This document shows positions 1-8,680 of a stretch of 61,843 nucleotides of DNA, in pieces. The number at the start of each line of letters is the position of its first letter. Positions within the stretch are counted from its first letter, which is position 1. The notes beneath the pieces were generated by a model. The model was not told the origin of the DNA and did not search any database. It worked only from the letters and a program-made list of their open reading frames with translations. This DNA comes from Haloglomus irregulare (GTDB taxonomy: Archaea > Halobacteriota > Halobacteria > Halobacteriales > Haloarculaceae), in assembly GCF_007421925.1 (NCBI RefSeq), contig NZ_QMDX01000014.1, forward strand, positions 1-61,843. Direction: 5' to 3'. The position numbers and the translations under genes were made by a program.

Positions 1-104
1 ATTCGTTCATAAGCACTTCGAACTCGAACGCCTCATTCTCTAAGTTAACACCGCCCCCCAACACGGACTTAGAATTTAAGTAAAACCATATGAACGTATG
101 AGGT

Positions 105-1358
105 GTGGGGGTCGTTCGGAACATCCAAATCAAGCTCGACGTTCCAGAGGACGCCCACACCGTCCTCGATGAGACGTTTGAGCAGTTCCGCTACGCTGCC
201 CAATACGTATCGGATTACGGATGGGCCGGCGACCCAACCGAAATCGTCACTAACCAAGGCGACCTCAACAGTGCCACCTACGACGACGTGCGTTCGAACA
301 CCGATCTTCACTCGAACCATGTCCAATCCGCTCGAAGTCTCGCCGCTGAAGCACTCGACAACTGTCAAGGCCGTATTTTCGACGGCAAGAAGGCAAGCAA
401 GCCCACGTTCCGTGGTACGGTCGTCGTGTATGGTACCCGCACGATCACGTATAACGACGACCACTGCACGCTCGCTGCCGTCGATGGGCGCGTTCGAGCC
501 GAATACGTCACCCCTGAAGACGACGAGGGCACGCCATCCGAGGAGTATTGGGATAGTGACGAGTGGGAGCGCAAAGAGGCAACCCTGCATAAGCGTGACG
601 ACGACTACTACCTCCACGTGGCCGTAGAGAAAGATCCGGACACGGATGCGTCAACAGTCGAGAACGGAGCGGTTCTCGGCGTTGACTTGAACGTAGATGG
701 CTACCTCGCCGTCACCAGCACGGGAGCGTTCCTCGGTAACGCTGACTACCTCAACCACAAGCGTAACGAGTACGAACGCCGTCGTGGGAGCCTGCAACAG
801 ACAGGTACTCGGTCGGCACACCTCACCATCCAGAGCATCGGTGACACGTTCGCTCGGTGGAGCGACGACTACCTACACCGTGTCTCGAAAGCTATCGTGC
901 AGGAAGCCCGTCGTAACGACTGTTCTGCTATCGCGTTTGAGGACTTGGAGAACATCCGTGAGCGTATCTCGAACGCCTCGAAGTTCCAGCAGTGGGCGTT
1001 CCGCACGATACAGGAGTACACCGAGTACAAAGCCGAAGAATACGGGATTCTCGTGGCCGATGTTGCCCCGAAGTACACGAGTCAGCGATGTAGTCACGGC
1101 GAGTGCGGATTCACGCACGAGGATAATCGGGCTGGTGACAAGTTCGAGTGTCTGAACTGCGGGACGGAACTCCACGCTGATTACAACGCTGCTCGGAATA
1201 TCGGGTGGCGGCTCGTCCAGCACTGGCTCACGTCTGGTGCTGGACGGGCGAACTGTCAGGTCGCCCTGAAGTCAGGGATGCTGAATGCGAACGGCGAGTA
1301 TTCGCCTGCCGAGAGTATCGGCCAGAGCGGGAGTCCACTGGCAAGCCCACCCCTTTAG
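105..1358 (+). CDS. tnpB: TnpB, RNA-guided endonuclease of an IS1341-type element
   Basis: A 417-residue TnpB (OrfB of IS200/IS605 elements). Family knowledge: TnpB is a RuvC-type nuclease guided by an RNA made from the 3' end of its own element. The sequence shows the RuvC residues D194 (GVDLNVDG), E279 (AIAFEDLENI) and D359 (HADYNAARNIG), and a zinc ribbon with C329, C334, C349 and C352. Length and motifs are complete, so the protein should be active. The GTG at 105 is used as start; an ATG at 98 is out of frame. No TnpA (Y1 transposase) gene is next to it, so the element depends on TnpA in trans or is immobile. The C-terminal tail ending in SPLASPPL is typical of haloarchaeal copies. The stop codon lies inside the terminal hairpin. 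Confidence 0.93.
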   Translation: MGVVRNIQIKLDVPEDAHTVLDETFEQFRYAAQYVSDYGWAGDPTEIVTNQGDLNSATYDDVRSNTDLHSNHVQSARSLAAEALDNCQGRIFDGKKASKPTFRGTVVVYGTRTITYNDDHCTLAAVDGRVRAEYVTPEDDEGTPSEEYWDSDEWERKEATLHKRDDDYYLHVAVEKDPDTDASTVENGAVLGVDLNVDGYLAVTSTGAFLGNADYLNHKRNEYERRRGSLQQTGTRSAHLTIQSIGDTFARWSDDYLHRVSKAIVQEARRNDCSAIAFEDLENIRERISNASKFQQWAFRTIQEYTEYKAEEYGILVADVAPKYTSQRCSHGECGFTHEDNRAGDKFECLNCGTELHADYNAARNIGWRLVQHWLTSGAGRANCQVALKSGMLNANGEYSPAESIGQSGSPLASPPL

Positions 1359-1365
1359 GGGTGGG
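1346..1365 (+). ncRNA. Terminal hairpin of the predicted omega RNA (reRNA)
   Basis: Arms CCCACCCCT (1346-1354) and AGGGGTGGG (1357-1365) form a perfect 9-bp stem that contains the tnpB stop codon (TAG 1356-1358). In TnpB systems the guide RNA spans the 3' end of the gene and the right end of the element, with the guide segment reading into flanking DNA. Sense overlapping transcripts at tnpB 3' ends are known in Halobacterium. The 5' limit of the RNA cannot be seen, so only the hairpin is annotated. Confidence 0.6.
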
Positions 1366-1463
1366 TGCCTGACACCGTCGCTTCGGTGGACCGCAGGATA
1401 AGGCCGATGGCCCGGTCCACGCTCCCGACGGGCTTAACCCGGAGCCGACGAACGGGGGAACCG

Positions 1464-2306
1464 ATGCCCGGAACGCGGCTGGCCGCGCTGGCCGTCTGCG
1501 GCCTGCTCCTCGTGAGCGCCGTCGGGTCCGTCGGCGCCGTCCACGACACCGGACGCACGTTCACCGTGGCCCTCGACGCGGACGGCTCGGCGACGGTCAC
1601 CGACGAGCGATCGTACAACCTCTCGGTGCCGGCCGAGCGCGACCGCTACGAGCGACTCGCGAACGACAGCGCCGCCCTGGAGGAGCGCCGTGCGGCCTTC
1701 GGCGACCGGCTCCGTGCCGCGGCCGCCAACGGTTCCGACCGGACCGCGCGCGACATGCGCATCGAGAACGTCACCGTCACGACCCGGGAGACCAACGGGA
1801 CGGGAGTCATCGCGTACCGCGCGCGCTGGGTCGCGCTCGCGGGCGTCTACGGCGCGCAGGTCGTCGTCAACGAGCCGTTCTCGTCCGGCTTCGACCCTAA
1901 CGGGACGCTCGTGGTGCGCGGGCCGGAGGGGTACGTCCGTGACGACACGGCCCCGCGGCCGGACCGGGCGCTCCGGAACAGCGCCTCCTGGGGTGACGGG
2001 ACCGACCTCGACGGCTTCTCCTTCCGGGTCGTCGACCCGAACGCGACCACCTCGGCGGACGACACCGACGGCGGCGGGCCGGCGCCGGCGCCGTCGGAGC
2101 CGACGGGCGTGGGCCGGCTGGTCGGTGCCGCCGGCCTCGCGCTGGTGCCCGCGCTACTCGTCTTCCTGGGGGCCAAACGGCGGGAACTGCGGCTCGAGGG
2201 CACCGCGGACGCCGACGACGGGGCTCCCCAGGAGGGGGGCGGCGATGCGGGCGCCGACGGTGACGGCGCCGATGTCGGCCCCGATACGGGTCCCGACGGG
2301 GGTTGA
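1464..2306 (+). CDS. Secreted or membrane-anchored haloarchaeal protein, paralogue of the next gene
   Basis: About 280 residues from the ATG at 1464. That start is chosen because a clear signal peptide follows it (positively charged start, then LAALAVCGLLLVSAVGSVGA). The mature part has a beta-rich domain that aligns by eye with the next gene: Phe-x-Val-Ala-Leu-Asp-Ala-Asp-Gly-Ser-Ala near the N-terminus, a charged helix with RFGDR/RFRDR-like spacing, then EPF(S/A)SGF. A single membrane helix near residue 215 (VGAAGLALVPALLVFLGA) is followed by an acidic Gly/Asp-rich cytoplasmic tail. It resembles haloarchaeal proteins carrying a DUF7345-like domain; that name is a guess from memory. The function is unknown, probably a cell-surface protein. 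Confidence 0.7.
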   Translation: MPGTRLAALAVCGLLLVSAVGSVGAVHDTGRTFTVALDADGSATVTDERSYNLSVPAERDRYERLANDSAALEERRAAFGDRLRAAAANGSDRTARDMRIENVTVTTRETNGTGVIAYRARWVALAGVYGAQVVVNEPFSSGFDPNGTLVVRGPEGYVRDDTAPRPDRALRNSASWGDGTDLDGFSFRVVDPNATTSADDTDGGGPAPAPSEPTGVGRLVGAAGLALVPALLVFLGAKRRELRLEGTADADDGAPQEGGGDAGADGDGADVGPDTGPDGG

Positions 2307-2331
2307 CCGCCGGACCGACGCGGCCATACCG

Positions 2332-2338
2332 TATTTAT
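2332..2338 (+). promoter_or_regulatory. TATA-like box before the PGF-CTERM gene
   Basis: TATTTAT lies 35 nt before the ATG at 2373 in an otherwise GC-rich gap, which suggests a separate promoter and a short 5' leader for the second paralogue. Confidence 0.4.
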
Positions 2339-2372
2339 GGGGCCGGCGAGATAACATCACAAGAGATACAAT

Positions 2373-3128
2373 ATGGCCGATACCGGGACGTTTCAGCCGT
2401 TGCTGGCGGCATTGGTCGTCTGTTCGGCGGTCGGTGCCGGTGTGGCGCCGGCGGTGGCACAGTCGGACGGGCCGACGCCGACGTTCGAGGTCGCCCTGGC
2501 GGCGGACGGCTCGGCGGAGCTGACACTGACGCTCGTCTACGACCTCACGACCGGCTCCGAGCGGCAGGCGTTCGACGAACTGCGGAACAACGAGACCGCG
2601 CAGGCGGAGACCCGGGCCCGATTCCGGGACCGGATGCGGGCGGTCGCCGCGGACGCCGGGAACGAGACCGGCCGCGAGATGTCGGTCGAGGACGCCGCCA
2701 TCTCGCTCGCCGAGACCGAGAGCGGGGACGTCGGCATCGTCACCCTCTCCGTGACGTACGTCGGCCTCGCCGCCGTCGCGGACGACACGTTGACTGTCAC
2801 GGAGCCGTTCGCCTCCGGCTTCGAGCCGGATCGGCGGTTCGTGGTGACCGCGCCGGACGGCTACGCGGTCGCCGCGGCGACCCCGGCGGCCGACACGAGC
2901 GGCGACGCGCGGGTGGTCTACGACGCCGGGACGCACCTGAGCGGGTTCGAGTTGGTGCTCGAACCGACGGGGACGCCGTCGCCGACGGAGACGCCGGTCA
3001 AGACGATGGCGAACACCGACGAGCCGTCGGACGGCGGGACCGACACCGGCGGCCAGCCCGGCTTCGGCGCCGTCGCGGCCGCGCTCGCGCTGGTGGCGGC
3101 CGCGCTCGTCGCGGTTTGCCGACGGTAG
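2373..3128 (+). CDS. PGF-CTERM sorted surface protein
   Basis: 251 residues with an N-terminal signal peptide ([20 protein letters not shown]). The extracellular domain is related to the preceding gene. A Thr/Pro/Glu-rich spacer (residues about 195-225) leads to a C-terminal tripartite signal: Pro-Gly-Phe ([10 protein letters not shown]), one hydrophobic helix, and a final Arg cluster. This is the PGF-CTERM signal cut by archaeosortase A, after which surface proteins are lipid-anchored. The preceding paralogue lacks PGF and keeps a normal membrane helix with a long tail, so the pair uses two different anchoring modes. The function is unknown. Confidence 0.75.
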   Translation: MADTGTFQPLLAALVVCSAVGAGVAPAVAQSDGPTPTFEVALAADGSAELTLTLVYDLTTGSERQAFDELRNNETAQAETRARFRDRMRAVAADAGNETGREMSVEDAAISLAETESGDVGIVTLSVTYVGLAAVADDTLTVTEPFASGFEPDRRFVVTAPDGYAVAAATPAADTSGDARVVYDAGTHLSGFELVLEPTGTPSPTETPVKTMANTDEPSDGGTDTGGQPGFGAVAAALALVAAALVAVCRR

Positions 3129-3183
3129 ACCAGTTCCGGCCCGCTCTCCGACCGCTTTTCCCCCCCGCCGACGCAGGAACCGT

Positions 3184-3711
3184 ATGGCCAACTCGAACGC
3201 GAAGGGGGACCGCCGGGAGCGGGAACTGGTCAACCGGCTGGACGAGCGCGGCTTCGCGGTGATGCGGGCGCCCGCCTCCGGCAGCGCGACCGAGCGCGAA
3301 CTCCCGGACGTGCTCGCGGGCGACGGCGAGGTCTTCTACGCCATCGAGGCGAAGTCCTCGGCCGGCGACCCCATCTACCTCGACGGCCAGGAGATCGAGA
3401 ACCTGGTCTACTTCGCCCAGAACTTCGGTGCCGCCCCGAAGGTCGGCGTGCGCTTCGACCGCGAGGACTGGTACTTCTTCCACCCGGCCGACCTCCACGT
3501 CACGGACGGGGGGAACTACCGCGTGAAGCTGGAGACCGCGCTCGCCGACGGCGAGGACATGGCCGAGCTGACCGGCCACTCCGCCCGGACCGGACTGGAC
3601 GACTACGCCGACGAGGAGGAGGAGGACGACGAGACGGGCGTCCGCGACGTGCTGCTGGCGTTCCAGCGGGGCGCCATCACGCTCGAGGACGCCGCCGCGA
3701 TGCTGGAGTAG
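3184..3711 (+). CDS. hjc: Holliday junction resolvase Hjc
   Basis: Archaeal resolvase of the PD-(D/E)XK nuclease fold that cuts four-way DNA junctions during recombination and repair. Motifs seen: [13 protein letters not shown] with the conserved Glu near residues 12-14, the acidic PD at residue 42, and EAK at 55-57 (YAIEAKSS). The core is about 125 residues. The C-terminal extension (about 50 residues) contains an acidic stretch and a short helix ending in AAMLE, as in other haloarchaeal Hjc proteins. The gene starts with ATG 55 nt after the PGF-CTERM gene and is probably transcribed on its own. Confidence 0.9.
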   Translation: MANSNAKGDRRERELVNRLDERGFAVMRAPASGSATERELPDVLAGDGEVFYAIEAKSSAGDPIYLDGQEIENLVYFAQNFGAAPKVGVRFDREDWYFFHPADLHVTDGGNYRVKLETALADGEDMAELTGHSARTGLDDYADEEEEDDETGVRDVLLAFQRGAITLEDAAAMLE

Positions 3712-4280
3712 GCCCCGACTGCGGGACCGCGGCATCCATCCCGGGCCCGACGGCCGCCCCGGACGTGACCGACCCGTCGCAGCGTCGGGCTCGGCGACGC
3801 GGGGCGCTGCTGCTGCAGCCGGTCGTCGGGAACGGCCCCGGCCCGGACCCGCGTCCAGCGGGCCCCGGCCGGAGAACAGGCCGTCGGGGACACGGCGCAG
3901 TCGCCGGAGCCGGGCGCGCCCGACGTCGATGCACCCGGGCGGTCCCGCCGCCGGCGACCGCGGTCCCCACGCCCCGGCTCCGGAGTTCCTCCAGCCGGCG
4001 GCGTGCCCGCACCGGCGCCTCCGTCGTCGCGCCCGCCTCGTCGGGGGGCAGAGCGAGCAGCCGGGCGGTCGACAGCAGGCGAACCGAGGCTGCGAGCACC
4101 GACACCGTGCGCGCGACGCGGGAGGCCTCGAACGGCGACGAGACGGCCACGGCCGGCAAGTGGACCGGTCCGGACGGCCGACCGAGCCCGTCGCCCCCGG
4201 GTTCGCCGACCGTGTGATCACTCCGATAACGACTGCCGCAGTTACCGAACAGCGGGTGGAGTATCCGACCCGGTGACGAC
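3712..4280. other. Gap without a confident gene
   Basis: 570 bp of high GC. The minus strand carries an open frame (3677-4159) whose first 60 codons end mostly in G or C and read like protein (charged helix RRRLEELRSRG), but it then turns into Arg/Pro-rich low-complexity sequence and overlaps the 3' end of hjc. It may be a decayed gene. I do not call it. Confidence 0.3.
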
Positions 4281-5282
4281 CTACGCCAGGTTCCGCCGCA
4301 GCTGGTCGCAGACGTGGTCCATCGCCTCGTGGGCCCGCTCTATGTCCACGGGCGGCGCCAGCATCGTGAAGAAGCCGTGGATGACGTCGTCGTAGTTGCG
4401 GTGTTCGACCGGGACCCCGGCGTCCTCCAGGGCCTCGGCGTAGGCGATGCCCTCGTCGCGCAGCGGGTCGAAGCCGGCCGTCACGACCGTCGCCGGCGGG
4501 AGGTCGTGGAGGTCGCCCGCCAGCGGGAACGCGTACGGGTTCCCTCGGTGGAGGTCGCTCCCGAGGTAGCAGTCGAAGAACCAGAGCATGTCCTCCTCGA
4601 CGAGGTAGTAGCCCTCGCTGTTCTCCTCCCAGGAGGGGCGGTCCTGCCGGGCGTCGACCGCCGGGTAGACGAGCACCTGCCGGTCGATATCCGGCGTATG
4701 CATGGCGGGCTCGCGGCCGGTCTCGGCGGCCTCCTCGCGGCGGTCCCGGGCGATCTGCGTGACGGCCGCCGAGAGGTTGCCGCCGGCGCTGTCGCCCATC
4801 ACGACCAGTTGGCCGTCGCCGGCGAACTCGTCGGGGGTCGCGCCGACGTGGCTGGCGACCGCGTAGGCGTCCTCGACGGCCGCGGGGAACGGCTCCTCCG
4901 GTGCGAGCCGGTAGTCGACGGAGACGACGTTGACCTCCGCCTGGTCGCAGACGTGTCGACAGACGACGTCGTGGCTGTCGATATCGCCGATGACGAAGCC
5001 GCCCCCGTGGTAGTAGATGACCGTCGGCGCGGTCTCGCCCGCCTCGCCGGGCCGGTAATGTCGGACCGGCACGGGGTCGCGCTGGTCGCCCTCCTGGGGC
5101 CGGTAGCCCGGGACGGTGGTGTCGTGGATCCGCCCGACCTCCGGCTCGTCGATGTCGGCGTTGAACTGCTCGAAGATGTCGCGGGCGCCCTGGGCTCCGT
5201 ACTGGTTCAGCGGGACCGCCTCCAGCGCCGCGACCTGTTCGAGAACGAGTTGAACCTCGGGATGGGGTTGCTCGGCTCGCAT
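4281..5282 (-). CDS. Alpha/beta hydrolase, hormone-sensitive lipase family
   Basis: A 333-residue esterase or lipase of the HSL (family IV) type. The oxyanion motif HGGG is at residues 92-95. The nucleophile elbow GDSAGG has Ser165, the acidic residue lies in GFDPLRDEG near 272, and the catalytic His is near 302 (HGFF). The N-terminal cap region (about 40 residues) is present, so the enzyme looks complete. Substrates are probably short-chain carboxyl esters; the specific one cannot be told. The gene is monocistronic and convergent with the upstream hjc side. Confidence 0.88.
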   Translation of the reverse strand: MRAEQPHPEVQLVLEQVAALEAVPLNQYGAQGARDIFEQFNADIDEPEVGRIHDTTVPGYRPQEGDQRDPVPVRHYRPGEAGETAPTVIYYHGGGFVIGDIDSHDVVCRHVCDQAEVNVVSVDYRLAPEEPFPAAVEDAYAVASHVGATPDEFAGDGQLVVMGDSAGGNLSAAVTQIARDRREEAAETGREPAMHTPDIDRQVLVYPAVDARQDRPSWEENSEGYYLVEEDMLWFFDCYLGSDLHRGNPYAFPLAGDLHDLPPATVVTAGFDPLRDEGIAYAEALEDAGVPVEHRNYDDVIHGFFTMLAPPVDIERAHEAMDHVCDQLRRNLA

Positions 5283-5382
5283 ACCACGGCCTCTCCCTCC
5301 GGCCGCATAAACACGATGCGACCCATCCGGGGGGCGTTTAATCCGGGCCGGACGGCGCCCACCACCGACGAGTCGCCCCGTC

Positions 5383-6525
5383 TCAGCCGGGCGCGTCCAC
5401 GCCGTACACCTCGGTCCCGGGGTGGAACGAGGACCACGCGTGCCAGAACAGCGGTGCCAGGTCGTTCGCCCGGTCGAGTCGCTCGCCGGCGTACGGGCCG
5501 TCGGCCGCGCGGCCGTCCTCGCGGCGCCAGCGGCTCCCCCCGGCCCGGAGGTGCTCCCCGTCGGCGCCGTCGGCCGCGGCGAACCGGAGTGAGCTGTCGC
5601 CTACCCGTCGGTCGTAGGCCGCCAGCCCGCCACCGGGGGTCGTCGTCACGACCACGGGCCGCTCGCCCACGCGGTCGTTGACGGCGCCGCCGGCCTCACG
5701 GACCACGAAGTAGGGGTAGGCACGGGCCACCTCGCCCTCGCTGATGCCGACGACCAGCGTGGTGCTGCCGAGTCGCCCCGCGCCCCCGCCGGCGTCGTCG
5801 TAGCCGATCAACTGGCGCTGGGTGTCGTACGGGTATTTGCGGTCGTACTCGTACCGGGCGCTCCCGTCGATGGTGCCCGAGTGCGGCGGCGGCAGGAGGA
5901 CCGCCGTGTCCGGGTGGCTCTCCCGCCAGGCGCCCCAGCTGGTCAGCCGCGTCGGGACGAGCGACAGCCGGTCGCCGGTCCGGGGCCCGCGGATGGCGGT
6001 CGCCAGCAGCTGGCTCCAGAGGCTCTCCGTCAGTTCGTCGTACAGCACGAGGTCCCGACGCCAGAGTATCCCGGAGACGCCGAACCGGGTCGACCGCCTG
6101 CCCACCCGCCGCTCGGCCGCGACCGCGCTCCCGCAGAGCGGGCAGTAGCTCACCAGCAGCGGCCCGCCGAACGCGTCGTTCACGACCTCGTGCCGGTCCA
6201 GCACGGCCAGCGGGTAGGCCCGTGTCTCGCCACCGCGCTCGACGCCGACGACCGCCGCGTCGTCGCCGAGACCGTCCCGACCGACCGCCCCCGGGTCGAG
6301 CCCGGACCAGTCGGCGGCGAAGGCGGGCTCCACGATGGCGGGGATGGCGTCCGGCGGCAGCGGCTGCTGGAGCTCCTCCCACGAGACGGGCAGGTCGACG
6401 GGCGCGGTGCCGGTCGGTGGCTGGACCGTCCCCGGAGCGCCGTCCCCACGATAGCCGGCGACACAACCCGCCAGCCCGGTCGCTACGGCCGCACCGAGCC
6501 CGCCGAGCAGTCGTCGCCGTCGCAT
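5383..6525 (-). CDS. DUF3179 family Tat lipoprotein
   Basis: About 380 residues from the ATG at 6525. That start puts a twin-arginine lipoprotein signal directly at the N-terminus (MRRRRLLGG ... LAGC, lipobox Cys near residue 21); a start at 6552 would bury it. The body matches DUF3179: the AYPLAVLDRHEVVND segment, the cysteine pair SYCPLCGSA, WSQLLATAIRGP and the region around DTAVL. The function of the family is not established. The protein should sit outside the cell, lipid-anchored. Confidence 0.85.
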   Translation of the reverse strand: MRRRRLLGGLGAAVATGLAGCVAGYRGDGAPGTVQPPTGTAPVDLPVSWEELQQPLPPDAIPAIVEPAFAADWSGLDPGAVGRDGLGDDAAVVGVERGGETRAYPLAVLDRHEVVNDAFGGPLLVSYCPLCGSAVAAERRVGRRSTRFGVSGILWRRDLVLYDELTESLWSQLLATAIRGPRTGDRLSLVPTRLTSWGAWRESHPDTAVLLPPPHSGTIDGSARYEYDRKYPYDTQRQLIGYDDAGGGAGRLGSTTLVVGISEGEVARAYPYFVVREAGGAVNDRVGERPVVVTTTPGGGLAAYDRRVGDSSLRFAAADGADGEHLRAGGSRWRREDGRAADGPYAGERLDRANDLAPLFWHAWSSFHPGTEVYGVDAPG

Positions 6526-6983
6526 GCCCGCCGGTACGCCGGGGAGCGACATGAGTGCCTGGCCCTGGGGCGCGACCGGCGCAAGGGCGGACCTCGCGGC
6601 GACGAGGTCGGGACCCCGGAGATCGACGGCGCCGTCGCGGGATGACGTACGGGTGATCGACCGTCGGTGCCGACAACGGCGTCGTCCACTGTTCGCGAAT
6701 CAGGGTGGCCGCGCGCCCCTGGGAGAGGACTCGGCATCGAACTCGACCGCCTGCCCCCGGCGGGGTCCTCGCCGCCGACATCGTCCGTGTGGAGGCAGCC
6801 GTCCTCGCCGCCGTCGATCGGAACGAGGCCGCCGGCCTCGTCGAAGGGGGCCACGCTCGCGTCCACCGTTACATACGGACGAACACCGCTCGCGGGCGGA
6901 CCCCCTCCACGGGTCCCGGTCCCACCACCCCCGACGGGGGGCAAGGCTTTCCGTGGCCGTCCCGTGGAGGAGTACGCATCGTC
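6526..6983. other. Gap with no convincing gene
   Basis: 458 bp. Open frames on both strands are Pro/Arg/Gly-rich shadows. An in-frame extension of the downstream zinc-finger gene back to 6705 is open but lacks conserved features. It must hold the promoter of the minus-strand DUF3179 gene; no clear TATA box was found. Confidence 0.4.
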
Positions 6984-7253
6984 ATGAAACCGTGCCAGAG
7001 CTGTCAGACGGTCATCGACGAGTACACCCTGGACAAACAACTCGAACCCCTGCGCGACCTGACTGTCGACGATTTCAACGTCTGCGCGGACTGCACGACG
7101 ATCGTCGTCGACGCGTGCGTGGAGTGCAGCGGTGCGGTCTACGTCCCCCGGAACGTCGCTGTGACGCCCGACTACTGCCCGGCGTGTCGTGCCGACCGGA
7201 TCGACCGCACGGGCACCGACCCCGGCTGGCACTGCGATACGGTCTCGAACTGA
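6984..7253 (+). CDS. Small multi-CxxC zinc-finger protein
   Basis: 89 residues from the ATG at 6984. Four CxxC pairs are visible: CQSC (4-7), CADC, CVEC and CPAC, enough for two zinc ribbons. The rest is acidic. Such small zinc-finger proteins are abundant in haloarchaea and mostly uncharacterised; roles in nucleic-acid binding or protein contact are possible. The first Cys pair begins three residues after the chosen start, which argues against the longer in-frame start at 6705. Confidence 0.7.
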   Translation: MKPCQSCQTVIDEYTLDKQLEPLRDLTVDDFNVCADCTTIVVDACVECSGAVYVPRNVAVTPDYCPACRADRIDRTGTDPGWHCDTVSN

Positions 7254-7649
7254 ACGGTATCCGTGGCGACCCTTCTTTCGAACACGACCCGGGTAGCCGA
7301 AGCGACGGTCGGCGCGCGGCTACGGCCCGCGCCCGCGACGCCGTCTCCGGGAGCGTCGACACCGCTCGCGCCGGGATAAGTCGGTAATGATCACGGTAGC
7401 AGATGAATACTCCTCACGTAGCTAAAACGGACGCCTCTCTACGGGTATCGACCGGATTGATCAGTAGCTGTTCGTACATCGCGCGAGCGAAGCGAGCGCG
7501 GTTTCCACCGCTCCGAGCACCCGCAGGACGCGAGGAGCGGCATCGTTCCGAACGGTTCGTGTGCCGAGCGGGTCGCCGGTGGAGCCGGTCAGCCGGCCCC
7601 CGCGGGCGGCCGGAGATAGCCGAGGACACCCGAGGCGTCAGGACGCTCG
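7254..7649. other. Gap with a short GC dyad
   Basis: 396 bp. No gene seen. It contains a dyad around 7477-7500 (GCGCGAGCGAAGCGAGCGC) which could be a terminator-like or structural element for the converging genes. The rest is unremarkable. Confidence 0.35.
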
Positions 7650-8552
7650 TTAGAGGGCCTTCACCCAGCCCGGCACCGACGCCATCCCGTCCTTCTCGGT
7701 CCAGCCGTGCTCGCGGAGGTAGGTCTCGAGGCCGGTGAACTCGAAGCCGAACGTCTCCTCTACGGCGTCGATGTCGGCGTCGTAGCCGACGTCGTTGAAC
7801 CACTCGCACATGACGGTGAACTCCTCGCCGAAGTCCTCGTACGAGTCCTCGATGGGGACGTGGTACGGCTCGACGTCGACACCGGTCACGTCGCTCAGGA
7901 CGGCGGCCGTCTCGGCCAGCGTGGCCTCGTCGCCCGCGAGGTCGAACCGCTCGCCGACGAACTCGCCGGGGTTCGCGAACGCGACGGCGGCGGCGTGGCC
8001 CACGTCGTCGACGTCGACCATCTGGAGGGGGACGCCCGCCGCGAGCGGGAGCGCGAGCGTCCCCTCGAGGACGTCCTCGGCGAACGCCTCCAGGTTCTGG
8101 AAGAAGAACACGGGCTGGAGCGTCGTCAGCGGGAGGCCGAGGTCCTGCGCGTGCTGCTCGATCTCCCAGGCGGAGTCGAAGTGTGGGATGCCGGTGTCCT
8201 GCTCGTGGCTGCCGACGCCGCTGAGGACGAACTGGTCGACCCCCTCCGCGGCGGCCACGTCCGCGAGGTTGGTGCCCTGCTCGACCTGGGCGTCGTAGCC
8301 CGCGGTCCAGAAGTTGGTGACGGCGAAGACGGCGTCGGCGTCGGCGACGTGTGCCCGGACGCTCTCGGGCTCCCCGAGGTCGCCCTCCTGCACCGTCACG
8401 CCGCGGTCGGCGAGGGCCCCCGCGGCGTCGCTCGTCGCGTCGCGGGTCAGCCCCCGCACGTCGAACTCGGCTTCGTGGGCCAGCAGATGGTTGACGACGG
8501 CGCCGCCCTGGTTGCCGGTCGCTCCGGTCACGAGAACGCGTGTTTCTGTCAT
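7650..8552 (-). CDS. NmrA-like NAD(P)-binding protein
   Basis: 300 residues. The N-terminal Rossmann motif GATGNQGGAVVNHLL (residues about 9-23) is the NmrA/HSCARG form of the atypical short-chain dehydrogenase family. It continues with GDLGEPESVRAHVADADAVF and the GVGSHEQDTGIPHFDSAWEIE region. Family members bind NAD(P)H and act as redox sensors or reductases. The usual catalytic Tyr-x-x-x-Lys is not evident, as in NmrA proteins. It is divergent from the haloalkane-dehalogenase-like gene, with about 130 bp between the starts. Confidence 0.85.
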   Translation of the reverse strand: MTETRVLVTGATGNQGGAVVNHLLAHEAEFDVRGLTRDATSDAAGALADRGVTVQEGDLGEPESVRAHVADADAVFAVTNFWTAGYDAQVEQGTNLADVAAAEGVDQFVLSGVGSHEQDTGIPHFDSAWEIEQHAQDLGLPLTTLQPVFFFQNLEAFAEDVLEGTLALPLAAGVPLQMVDVDDVGHAAAVAFANPGEFVGERFDLAGDEATLAETAAVLSDVTGVDVEPYHVPIEDSYEDFGEEFTVMCEWFNDVGYDADIDAVEETFGFEFTGLETYLREHGWTEKDGMASVPGWVKAL

Positions 8553-8680
8553 CGAAGACGGATACGGCCCCGTGGCGTATGACCGTTCGGCGGCGTCGAC
8601 CGCACCGGGTGACGCCCGTGTCCCCGGCGGCGGGCGGCGGTCGGCAGCAGCTTTGTGTGCCCCCCGGCTGTCCGGCGTGC

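Larger units (their letters stand above)
1..1375 (+). mobile_element. IS1341-type (tnpB-only) insertion element
   Basis: The element consists of tnpB with roughly 100 bp upstream and a hairpin-bearing right end just after the stop codon. The right boundary is placed near 1370-1375, after the GGGTGGG arm. The left boundary lies near or before the window start and cannot be fixed. Elements of this class have no terminal inverted repeats or target duplications, so the ends are estimates from structure only. Confidence 0.6.

Noticed and set aside
3677-4159. Minus-strand frame with a protein-like first 60 codons
   Set aside because: It degenerates into low complexity and overlaps hjc; no family recognised. 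Mentioned only as a possible remnant.
2998-4221. Long minus-strand frame of 407 codons across hjc
   Set aside because: Antisense to hjc in its first half and low-complexity Arg/Pro/Gly in the rest.
7477-7500. Short GC dyad considered as a third copy of the argB repeat
   Set aside because: It lacks the 3x3 internal loop architecture and the shared outer segments.
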